Assembly (NCBI GenBank): GCA_022842785.1
Contig: JALHOW010000006.1
Location: forward strand, 186,001-250,000
Direction: 5' to 3'
Origin: Hyphomicrobiaceae bacterium
GTDB taxonomy: Bacteria > Pseudomonadota > Alphaproteobacteria > Rhizobiales > Hyphomicrobiaceae
Length of the DNA stretch: 64,000 nt
Shown: positions 43,512 through 52,300 of the stretch, piece after piece
Layout of the letters: each line of letters opens with the position of its first letter
Numbering within the stretch: position 1 is the first letter of the stretch
Notes under the pieces: generated by a model
Told to the model about the DNA's origin: nothing
Seen by the model: the letters and a program-made list of their open reading frames with translations, nothing else
Database searches by the model: none
Position numbers and translations under genes: made by a program

Positions 43512-44579
43512 CTAATTGCAGAAGCCCACGTTGGCCGCGCATGCGCTGTCGACTAGCGATTGAATATTCGATTTCGTCGTGTAGATCGAATTGCGCGCAA
43601 ATCGCGACGCACCCTGCACCATGACCTTGCCGGAGTTGTACCCCCAGCTCGTGGTCGCCACGACCTGGTTGGGATCACCCGCATTCGGCGTTGGGCCGGA
43701 ATAGGACGACGATGGGGTGCCGAAATTCATGATCCACGGACAGCCGCTGGAGCCGCCGGTCTGGGCCGATCCGATGATTACGTTGGACGGATCATCCCAA
43801 TAGCCAAGAGAATCCGTGCGCAGCATCCTGGCACCGTCGTAGTTCTTCTGCGGATACCCGAGTTGGGTAATATGCCCCGACTTCTTGCCGAGAAAATCGA
43901 AATATCCCCACGAATCGGACTTAAAGGAATACTTACCGACGACGTCCGCCACGAATTTATCATCGAGCTTCTCGAGCACGACGACGGCGATGTCGTTTTC
44001 GCAGACGACGCCTGCAACGGCGCATTTGTCGGTGCCATCATAGTAAGCTTTCGGGATCCACCACTCCTTAGCGCGCCAGGTGCCGTAAGGCCGCTTATCG
44101 GCGTGTCGCGCCGGCTCGAAACTGATGGAATGAGCAAAGCCGGCCGCCTGCTTGCCGAAATTGTGGACGCAGTGTGCAGCGGTGACGACGATGCCTTTGC
44201 CGATGATCGAACCGGAGCACACGTAGTTGCCGTCGGCAAAAGTCATCAAAATCTTGCCCGTCGCGCGCCAGGGAGACTTGTCGACAGGCGTCATTTCGTC
44301 GACGGCGCTGGCTCCCATCGTAGTGAACGGGTGACCCGCCTCGCCCGCGGCGGCGGGATCTGGCGTGCCGTCGTCCTTGAGGCCGAGGGCTTTTTTCAAG
44401 GTCGGCGGAAGGTCGCGCGGGTTGTCGATGATTGGAAAACGCGATCTCTCGGGTCCCGCCTCAGCCGACGCCGGGCCAGGAGCTGGGCGGCCAACTACGT
44501 TGTCGTTGGCGGTCGCCGGCCCCGTACCGATCAGGGTTATAAGGAGAATTGCTGCTTTCAACGAGGTGCGCGTATACAT
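43512..44579 (-). CDS. Secreted trypsin-like (S1) serine protease
   Basis: A 355-residue protease with a signal peptide (LKAAILLITLIGTGPATAND). The chymotrypsin-fold domain has His136 (VVTAAHCV), Asp196 (CENDIAVVVLE) and Ser278 (GGSSGCPW, the GxSG nucleophile loop). Cysteines flank the active-site elements as in disulfide-bonded S1 proteases. About 80 residues before the domain could be a propeptide. ATG at 44579 follows GGAGG. It probably shares an operon with the downstream subtilase. Bases 44281-44310 are duplicated in the DUF924 remnant at 37372-37401. Confidence 0.88.
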   Translation of the reverse strand: MYTRTSLKAAILLITLIGTGPATANDNVVGRPAPGPASAEAGPERSRFPIIDNPRDLPPTLKKALGLKDDGTPDPAAAGEAGHPFTTMGASAVDEMTPVDKSPWRATGKILMTFADGNYVCSGSIIGKGIVVTAAHCVHNFGKQAAGFAHSISFEPARHADKRPYGTWRAKEWWIPKAYYDGTDKCAVAGVVCENDIAVVVLEKLDDKFVADVVGKYSFKSDSWGYFDFLGKKSGHITQLGYPQKNYDGARMLRTDSLGYWDDPSNVIIGSAQTGGSSGCPWIMNFGTPSSSYSGPTPNAGDPNQVVATTSWGYNSGKVMVQGASRFARNSIYTTKSNIQSLVDSACAANVGFCN

Positions 44580-45099
44580 AGTTGCCTCCAACAATTATTT
44601 TCTGAAGAAACTTTATCGCGTGCTTTTATCAGCTTGGGGAAGCGCTCCTCCTTTCTCCCATGATCAAACGCACCGGCAGTTGATGCGACACCTTTCAAGA
44701 CCGGTGCTCTCGATCAAGATTGCATAAGGCGCGGTGTCGACGCAATATCGCGGACATCGACCGTACGTGCCAGTTGCCCGATGCCTTTTAGTCGCGTGTC
44801 ATCGACATCTGTTGTGCGCATGGGCGATTTTCATGCGCCGCGCCGCGCCACGCAGCAGCGCCGTAGGTAGCTTTTGGCTCATCTCAACCGTAGCCCTATG
44901 TCGGCGCTCGAGAGCACAACGAACCAACGCAGGCGCGGTGACCTGACGATTGGGCAGGAGGACGGCATGTCCGCTTTACTCTGCACAGCGTCCGTCGCGC
45001 CGACGCGAGATCCCAATACCGGTCATAGTGTGAGGTGTGATCGGCGACGCGAAGCACGCCGCCGACCATGTCAGGTCTCAGGGGTATAGCGTCAACAGT
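44580..45099. repeat. Intergenic region with imperfect direct repeat (copy 1)
   Basis: No gene is supported. From about 44868 to 45030 the sequence aligns, at roughly 65-70% by eye, with 63715-63880. Shared blocks include TTGGCnCATCTCAAC, TATGTCGGC and ATCCCAATA. Similar intergenic stretches with short MSA- type frames are common in Bradyrhizobium relatives. The repeat sits just outside a recombinase remnant. Confidence 0.5.
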
Positions 45100-45807
45100 T
45101 CAGATGTCGATCTTCTCTGCGATCTCGATCGCATCGTCGACTTCGATGCCGAGATACCTCACGGTGCTCTCGATCTTCGAGTGCCCGATCAGCAGTTGGA
45201 CCGCGCGGAGATTGCCGGTTCGCCGGTAGATCAGCACCGACTTCGTGCGTCGCAAGGAGTGCGTGCCAAACTTCGCTGCATCAAGTCCGATGCTCGCCAC
45301 CCACTCTTGGACGAGCCGAGCGTACTGGCGTGTCGTTAACCCGCTCCGATCACCTCTACCGGCGAAGAGGAATTGACCTGCCTTGCGTCCGGTCAGTCGC
45401 AAGTACTCGTCGATCGCTTGACGGGTTTGATCGGTCAGCTCGAACCTCACCGGCCGGCCAGTCTTCTTCTGACGGATGGTCGCCCGGTCCATCGAGTAGC
45501 CACTCGGGGCGACATCATTGACACGAACGGCGACGACGTCACAACCGCGGAGCTTGCTGTCGATCGCAAAGTTGAATAGCGCAAGGTCGGGCTTTTCAGC
45601 AATTGGCCTGCAGCGATGAGTGGATTCGAACCAAATCCTCCTTGACGTGATTACCGGCCGGCTGCCCCGAAGCGGCTGTGAGCAAGTGCAACAATCCCGG
45701 TAGTGCGCGAACGGGGTTTGGCTGGCAAAACTCAGACAAGCGATATCTGCCCCGAGACTAGCGCTCGTCATGAGGCGACACCTGCACGTCCCGCCGCGCT
45801 TAAGCAC
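45100..45807 (-). pseudogene. Tyrosine recombinase, N-terminally broken
   Basis: From LALFNFAIDSKLRGCDVV to the end (YLGIEVDDAIEIAEKIDI) this is a clear compact tyrosine recombinase, with HSLRRTK, LLIGHSK and the tyrosine in TVRYLGIE. Upstream of LALFN the family sequence continues in another frame (VKEDLVRIHSSLQANC), so a one-base indel near 45600 breaks it. The first ~40 residues of this frame are unrelated. The usual LPWNKGK start is missing. It is probably inactive. Confidence 0.75.
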
Positions 45808-45815
45808 AATTTCTT

Positions 45816-46619
45816 TTATGGCGCTGACTCAGTCTGAAGCGACGCAGCTTCACCTCGCAACTGACTAGCGATCACCCTAACGGAGTTGATTGCAGCAATC
45901 GCGATACCGCCGGCAGGTGGCGTTACGCCGGATGCGCCTCCAGGGCAGATACGGTCTATTCGCGTGGCGGCATCGCTGAGCGGCTTAGATACACTATCCA
46001 GAGACTCGATAAGGCGTCCAAAAAACTCTGTTCTACGCGCGTCCCGCCTCCGCAATGCTTCTATTAAATTCACGGTGTCGGTAAAGTCCATGCTCATAGT
46101 TGCGGGAGCGTTTAGAAAAATTTGGCTGGGAATGGAGAAATCATTGCCGTCGCGAGTAAACCTCGGAGGCGGCATTTTTTTCTGAAAATCCACGGGAACC
46201 GCAGCGTAAGTCAACGCAATAGTTGGTCCGGGCGGTTGTTTTTGCCCGGCCGCATACATTACCGCCAATGCGCCAATTGCTGCCGTTATGATGGGCACGA
46301 CGATGCCAAATCGCTTCCAGAAATTTTCACTCTCAATTAGATCATCTCGCTTTCTGCCACTAACGCGCATAATCGTCGTAATATTTTTTGGCGGATCTAC
46401 GCCATTCTGAGTCCATTGGATGCGCGTGCGCTTCCGAAGTATCTTATAATCTTCGGCTCGAAGCGCCTTTCCAGCAAAGAAAATTTCGGTCACTTCCGCA
46501 CCAGGCAAGCCTAACGCTGGGCAAAGCCACGACGACGTCGTAGGCTCAAAATCCTTGTCTGTCAGACGGATAGGGAATTCGATAGAATCATCCAACTGCT
46601 TCTCTACTTGATCAGACAT
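45816..46619 (-). CDS. Hypothetical single-pass membrane protein
   Basis: A 267-residue protein with one TM segment near residues 106-124 (FGIVVPIITAAIGALAVMYA). The N-terminal ~100 residues are predicted cytoplasmic and carry a beta-rich region (VTEIFFAGKALRAEDYKILR). The C-terminal ~140 residues include a helical stretch (LIEALRRRDARRTEFFGRLI). ATG at 46619 has GGAAA-type spacing only. Base composition is less GC-rich than neighbours, a hint of transfer. No family is recognised. Confidence 0.6.
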   Translation of the reverse strand: MSDQVEKQLDDSIEFPIRLTDKDFEPTTSSWLCPALGLPGAEVTEIFFAGKALRAEDYKILRKRTRIQWTQNGVDPPKNITTIMRVSGRKRDDLIESENFWKRFGIVVPIITAAIGALAVMYAAGQKQPPGPTIALTYAAVPVDFQKKMPPPRFTRDGNDFSIPSQIFLNAPATMSMDFTDTVNLIEALRRRDARRTEFFGRLIESLDSVSKPLSDAATRIDRICPGGASGVTPPAGGIAIAAINSVRVIASQLRGEAASLQTESAP

Positions 46620-46993
46620 TGGGAAAATCCGTTTCCAAACTAGCGCCGGGCGGACGGTACATCAGAACGCGTCTCGGAACGGCAAGAATTTGACGCAAGG
46701 CGGGCGGACAGTGACGAGGTGCGCCCGCGTCGACGACGGGCGTCGTGGTTTAAGTTCTGGCTAGGATGCCTGCGGCGGCGCTGTTTGGGCGTGCGACTAG
46801 ACTATTGTGCGTCGCGACCATTCAAGTCGCTAGTGACTTCCGCATGTGGCCCGTCGCATCCGGGCGCTGACGGATGCTGTTGGATCACCTCGAACATTGG
46901 CAATCAGGGCACGGTGGGTGGCTCGGCCTCCGGGTAACCTCGATGGTCGATCCTAATTGCAGACATCCACTTCCGCTCCAGCCGTAATCGAAG
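46620..46993. other. Gap with no recognisable gene
   Basis: About 370 bases upstream of the hypothetical membrane-protein gene, holding at most its promoter. No conserved protein segment was seen on either strand. Confidence 0.4.
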
Positions 46994-47270
46994 CTAATGC
47001 GGACGTGACGAAGCGAGCGACCTAGGCTGCTGTTGAGCCAAGGTGGACCTGCAAAACGATGAAGGTTCTGGCTGCCAGAGCCGCTGACTGTCGGAAACTG
47101 GATAAGCTCCCATCCAAATACTAGGATCTGGTCCCGGCGCTCCGAGATCTTTTGCGCGGGCGCAGAGCTGGGCGTCCCGCTTTATGTTGCCCGCTGCGCT
47201 ATTGCACGCTGAGAGTATCACCCAATCGGCGTCAAGTTTCGGGCGCATCAACTCGGGTACTCGTCACCTA
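46994..47270 (-). pseudogene. CHAT-domain protease remnant
   Basis: The minus-strand frame contains KLDADWVILSACNSAAGN, the signature around the catalytic cysteine of CHAT (caspase-HetF) proteases. A few codons later comes DPSIWMGA, like the PSIWAPF segment near the CHAT C-terminus. The ~60 residues that normally lie between are missing, and a stop and frameshift precede the block. The TPR part is gone. CHAT proteases often act with other proteases in immunity-type systems, which makes its presence beside two subtilases notable. Confidence 0.65.
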
Positions 47271-47360
47271 TCGTGCAACATGGCGTGAGCCACATTCAAG
47301 ATCGTTGAACGCGAGTCGCTTATACGGACGCAAGTTTGGGGCGCACCGGCGTTGACGTCG

Positions 47361-49202
47361 TCACGATATCGGCTTCGCTGCTGCAGCGATGGCCTTCTCG
47401 ATGTTGAGCCTGCCCGCGCCCCAGATGTTTTTCCAATCCGGATCGCTTTGGGGAGGAGGATCGCAACTCGCCTGCAGGAGCGCGATGATCTGGTCGATGC
47501 TCAGCGCCGGATTGACCTCGAGCATCAAGGCTATGGCGCCCGTCACATGAGGCGCCGCCATGCTCGTCCCCGCCATCTTGTCATAAATCGGACCTGGCAG
47601 CGCCGACCAGATGAAAGCGCCCGGCGCCGTTAGTGTCGGTATCGTCCCTCCCCCGACGATTGGCCCGCGTGACGACGAAGCGGCGATACCATGCCCAGTA
47701 TCCGGCGTGCCGTTATCCGATTTGGTCTTGAACGAGCCGACGGTGATCACACCATCGACGAAGGCAGGATATGTCGCGGTCGACGATCGGTTTGCCAGCT
47801 TGGTGGGCTGCAATTCGATCCGGCGGCTCGATCTCGCCGTGTACTTGTTCGTCCAGGCGTGCCAACGGGTCGCGCCTTTGACTTTGCCCCGCGATTTTAG
47901 CGTGAATTCTATCTTCCAGCGTTTGGGGAAACCTCCGCTTTCGAAGAGCCAGCGGGGATCGATCCAAATCTCGAAACTGTCAGGCTGTACCCCCGAACCG
48001 GCCCGGTGCGCGACGGCTTCGTCATACGTCAAGTGACGCCAGCTGTCGGGCGAGCGGAGTACGATCTTGTTCGCTTCTTTCTCGTCGTAGCGAAGCACCG
48101 ATATGTCGACGACGGCATCCCCTTTTATTCCGCCGTCCGGATAGTTGTACCAAAGCTTGAAACCTATCCTTTCGCGCAAAGTCTCACTGGCGTTTGCTCC
48201 CTCCTTGACCACCAAGTTGAGTTCGCGCGCGTCGGCAGCGACGAAGTCGCCGCTGTAGTGGTAGCGGTAGGTCCCCTGGTTGCCCATGCTCTTGACGAGC
48301 GGCAGGCCGGAATTCCGAATGGTACGGGACAACCGTCGCTCGTACTGCGTCTGCCCGGTGCTGGGGCCAACGCCACCACCGCCCCCCTGGCTGATATTGA
48401 CGACCGCGGGCAGCTTCGGCGCGGGCGCCCGTTGCAGGCACTGACTGTGAACGTACTGCAGCGCCGCAAGGTAGTTGGCGTCGTAATCGCAAATGACGCC
48501 AATCAGCGTCGCCTCCGGAGCGATCCCGACATACTTGGCTTCTGTACGACCGTTGCCTGCGGCGATGCCGGCGACATGGGTGCCGTGACCGCTTCCGGCC
48601 ATGCCAGCGAGATCCCACTTCCAAATCCAGGACCGGATGTTTTCCAGAACCCCGTCCCCGTCCGTCACCGACAACGCCTTGTCTATCATCTCCCGAGTAT
48701 ACTCGACGCCTTTTGTCGATGACTTCGGCGGGCCTGCGTACAGGTTCCGCATCCATCCGGTCTTGCGCATGTCCCAGATCGAGTGAAAACGCGTCGAGTC
48801 GTCCGGGGCACGAAGCGCAGGATGCGTCACATCGAAGCCAGTATCGACGACGGCCACCAAGACCCCGGCGCCGTACCTGCCCAAGCTCTGCCCCAACTCG
48901 GGCGCATGCACGACCTCGCGGCTTACGTCGAGTTCGTGACGCGGCTTGTCGGCAGGCTCGACGAGGCCAAACTTGCTGCTCGCCTTGATTTCGGCGAGCC
49001 GGCCAACCGGCACCTCGATGACTGCGAGCGCTGATGCGTCGTCGTCGTCGCCCTCGTCGAACGAGATGATCTCTAAGCCGAGCTCCGCAAGCTCCTCTCG
49101 GCTGCTTAGCCATTCAACTTGCACAACGATCGGCTTCTTGCGCCCACGACCGTCGGCGAACCGGGTGAGCTCCAGTTCGAGACGCGGATCAAATTCTGCC
49201 AC
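47361..49202 (-). CDS. S8 (subtilisin-like) peptidase without signal peptide
   Basis: A 613-residue subtilase with Asp120 (VAVVDTGFD), His206 (GSGHGTHVAGIAAG) and Ser547 (AGTSMAAPHVTGAIAL); the triad is intact. About 100 residues before the domain are acidic (FDEGDDDDAS) and resemble an inhibitor/propeptide. A ~200-residue insert between His and Ser is beta-rich. No signal peptide or TM is seen, so it may work in the cytoplasm or be exported another way. GTG at 49202 is chosen because GAGG is 9 bases upstream; TTG at 49226 is the alternative. It diverges from the first giant gene, with about 170 bases between. Confidence 0.9.
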   Translation of the reverse strand: MAEFDPRLELELTRFADGRGRKKPIVVQVEWLSSREELAELGLEIISFDEGDDDDASALAVIEVPVGRLAEIKASSKFGLVEPADKPRHELDVSREVVHAPELGQSLGRYGAGVLVAVVDTGFDVTHPALRAPDDSTRFHSIWDMRKTGWMRNLYAGPPKSSTKGVEYTREMIDKALSVTDGDGVLENIRSWIWKWDLAGMAGSGHGTHVAGIAAGNGRTEAKYVGIAPEATLIGVICDYDANYLAALQYVHSQCLQRAPAPKLPAVVNISQGGGGGVGPSTGQTQYERRLSRTIRNSGLPLVKSMGNQGTYRYHYSGDFVAADARELNLVVKEGANASETLRERIGFKLWYNYPDGGIKGDAVVDISVLRYDEKEANKIVLRSPDSWRHLTYDEAVAHRAGSGVQPDSFEIWIDPRWLFESGGFPKRWKIEFTLKSRGKVKGATRWHAWTNKYTARSSRRIELQPTKLANRSSTATYPAFVDGVITVGSFKTKSDNGTPDTGHGIAASSSRGPIVGGGTIPTLTAPGAFIWSALPGPIYDKMAGTSMAAPHVTGAIALMLEVNPALSIDQIIALLQASCDPPPQSDPDWKNIWGAGRLNIEKAIAAAAKPIS

Positions 49203-49370
49203 GGCGACGAACCTCGAATACCGCAATCACGATTGGAAAGCCGCGAGTGTTTTCCTTTGGACGCGTGATGTCAACTGGCTGGACAAATCCGCCGGCAGGC
49301 CTAGGCTACATCCGAATTTTCAGTACATGCGCATATTGCGGCGAGCACATTTCAAAGAAGGTACTTTCGG
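49203..49370. promoter_or_regulatory. Divergent promoter region, subtilase / giant gene
   Basis: The 168 bases between the divergent subtilase and giant-protein genes are locally AT-rich near 49310-49360. They probably hold both promoters, which would tie the protease and the giant proteins to common control. No operator was recognised. Confidence 0.35.
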
Positions 49371-52300
49371 ATGCCTGACTCCGACCCGCTTCATGAAATT
49401 GCTCTGGCAGCAGTTCTCGGTCGTGTCGAGGCAGGCTCCCTGACCGATCTTCGATGCATCGCCATCGGCACCCTGCGGGACTCTCCCAAAGTCTGGCGCT
49501 ATGGGATCGAGCGCTTCGCGGAGGGATGGAAGCCTGGCAGGATTCTCGGCAACGTGCCCGGCGATTTCAATGGCGTCGAGCTACCGGCCACGCCCGGCAG
49601 GGGCCGTGAGATTGCCTTCCCCGGGCTGGTGCTGGCCGTCTTCTATGCACGAGAATCCTACGACAAGCCCCTTATGCGCCTCGATACTCTGGGCTTGGTC
49701 GACAATGACGGGGCGATCGGCTTTGGCGACGTGACCGAAAGCAATTGGGCCGCGTCGATGCTGGTCATAGAGCCTGACCCGTCGGAGGTCGGCGTGATCA
49801 AAGCCTTCCGCTTATCCGCCCACAGTCCGATCGTCCTCAATTCTCACGATGTCCGGAATAATTCGAATGCGGGCGACCGGTACGACACCCGCATCATCAT
49901 GCAAGTCAAGGCGACAAATCCTGCCCGTGGTCGTTCACTGTGGGGGCCGAAGCCGGCCGACAAAACCCGTGGTCTAAGCGCTTACTTCGACGAGCTGAAT
50001 CTTCAGTTGACGGGTGCGGCATACGGCGCCCCAGGCCATATCAGCGACCACAAAACCAGTGGCCATCTGACGAATTACCTCGCCGAAAAGACACTTGAGG
50101 ATGGAGCAAGCGGAACCGCTACCGGTGTGGGAGCACGGAGCATAGACGCGGACGCCACCGCATATCCTCTGCTCAGCGACATCGGGACCCCCTACACCGG
50201 GAGGGCAAGGAAAACGTGGGGCCTGCGGGCGCTTGCTACCAGCGGCTCCGGACGAGAAGAACGGGTCAGCCGGCTTGCCTTGCGTTTCGAGCTTGAATTG
50301 AAAGGGGACAAAGCGAACAGCCTTGCGCGGCAGCTCTTCGGGCGCGTGCTGCCTATAAAGCCGCTCGAGGACAATACGTTTGGCCAATCACCTGTCGTCT
50401 TCGCTCAAGAGCAGAGGCTTTCCGATATCGAGGCATCGCTGAGGGTCGACAGGCCGGTGCATTGGCTCTTGACCATGCGCTTGGAGAGCAACCCGTACGC
50501 CGCCGACAGGCCGAGGGCAGACCGCCTGACGATCAGCATGTTCGAACATCTGACAGCTCAGGTTAAACACATCAGGAGCGGCCGCAGAGCTGTTCGGGAC
50601 TACATGCCCATCAGCTTCATGCCTGACCTCTCCTACCATGCCGACAAGAACCGCCTTCCCTGGCACGTCGTCGTACTCGTGCACGATGATTTTCCTTGGC
50701 TTCGATACATTCGGAAAAAGGTGGGTGGCATCGCCCGGAAGGACCTGCGCCGCCCCTCACACTATGAAGTTGGCAGCATCGAGCCGATCATGCTGCGCAA
50801 CATGTGGATCTCCCACATGGGGACGGAGAAGTCGGTCACATATGGTGTCGAGGCGAATTTCGATTGTCTCTTCGCGACGACCGCAGGCAACATCGTATCC
50901 CAACAGGCGGTGGTCGGCGCACCGGACCACCTGAGAACGACGGCTCCCCAGTCCTCGTTTGTCTCGAGCAAAACGTCGTATCAGCCGGCGATCAGCCAAC
51001 TCGATTCTTTTGAGACCGTTGCCAGGACGCTGCGCTTCGCCGTCTGGATCGGCTCGATCAAGCGCGTTGGCGAAATGCCGCGCGAGATCGTCATTGGCGC
51101 ATTCCGATTACGCCTCTCTGCTGATGCTGCGACACCAGACGACGTCCATATGCACAATCTGGTGTCGCTGCACAGGTTCGATCCAAAGCTCGAACCGGGC
51201 GAACGTGATCAGGTCAAATACGCGCTCGACGCGCGAATTGAACTTCCCGTCTCCGCGCTCGTGCCGGCCGGCGAGGATGCGCCCGTCGGAGCAGAGAGCG
51301 ACCTTGATGGCCGCAGCCTGGCGACTGGCGCGCGCACAGCTCCCGCCGATGATCCCCTGGTGATCCCGCTCGACCGGCTTGCACGCGGGCGATATGTACT
51401 CAATGCAAGCGAATGGGTGACACGCGGCGTTGACCACTCCATCGATTTGCGGCTTCGGACAACTGGCTCGGACAGCAGCGAACCGCCGACGACAGTCTCG
51501 ATATTGACGCTCGAGCCCGCGCCGTTCCGGGTGGCCTGCGTGGACTACGTGGAGCCGCGCGCCCTTCGCGACGATCACGCGAACGAAGTCGCTGTATGGA
51601 ATCCGCATGGCGAGAACGGCTTGTCGTGGCGGCTGCGGGATACAACCGAGAGGGTGCGGCTAACTTTTCCCCCCGCCGTCCTGGGCGAGGCGATGGAGAA
51701 AAGCCGCGGCGACGATCCGGAGCGGCCACCCGACATCTTCGAGGGGCGGCCGGCTGCGGCTCGCCTTGGATCGGCCACGCAGATCGAGATCGATCCGACC
51801 TACTTCGACAGCGACTACCATGAGCCTGGATGGAATCTGCGGCGCATTCTCGGCTATGCGGGTCAGCGAGCGCCGGGATCCATTCTGAAAAGCCTTCGCC
51901 TCGAACTTGCGTACGGCATGATCGCGCGCGTGGAGCCGCGCACCGAAGTAATGCTCAGCGAACTCGCTGGAATGTACGGCAAGGCCGCCGAGCGCCTCAA
52001 GGACGATGGCACATCGGATCATACGAGACACGTCAACGTCCTACTGACGGCTCAAGAGCAGAGGCTCGCCGTCGACTCGTTGTGGAGCGGCCGACCCAAT
52101 CGCCAGCTTCGCCTCGAGGAGGGCGTGACGTTCGCATTGCGCCACTACGCTGAGCCCATTCCACCAGCGAAACTGCACCGGGATGGGCCCGCGACACCAT
52201 TTCGCTGGCCTCTTGCAGGCCCCGTGCCGGAACTGGAAGACGTCGCGCCGACAGATGCCAAGAGGATCAAGGACACGTTTGCGTTCGACAAGGACGATCG

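Noticed and set aside
43560-44663. Long plus-strand frame opposite the trypsin-like protease
   Set aside because: It is Arg/Gly-rich without a recognisable fold; the minus strand has a complete catalytic triad and a signal peptide.
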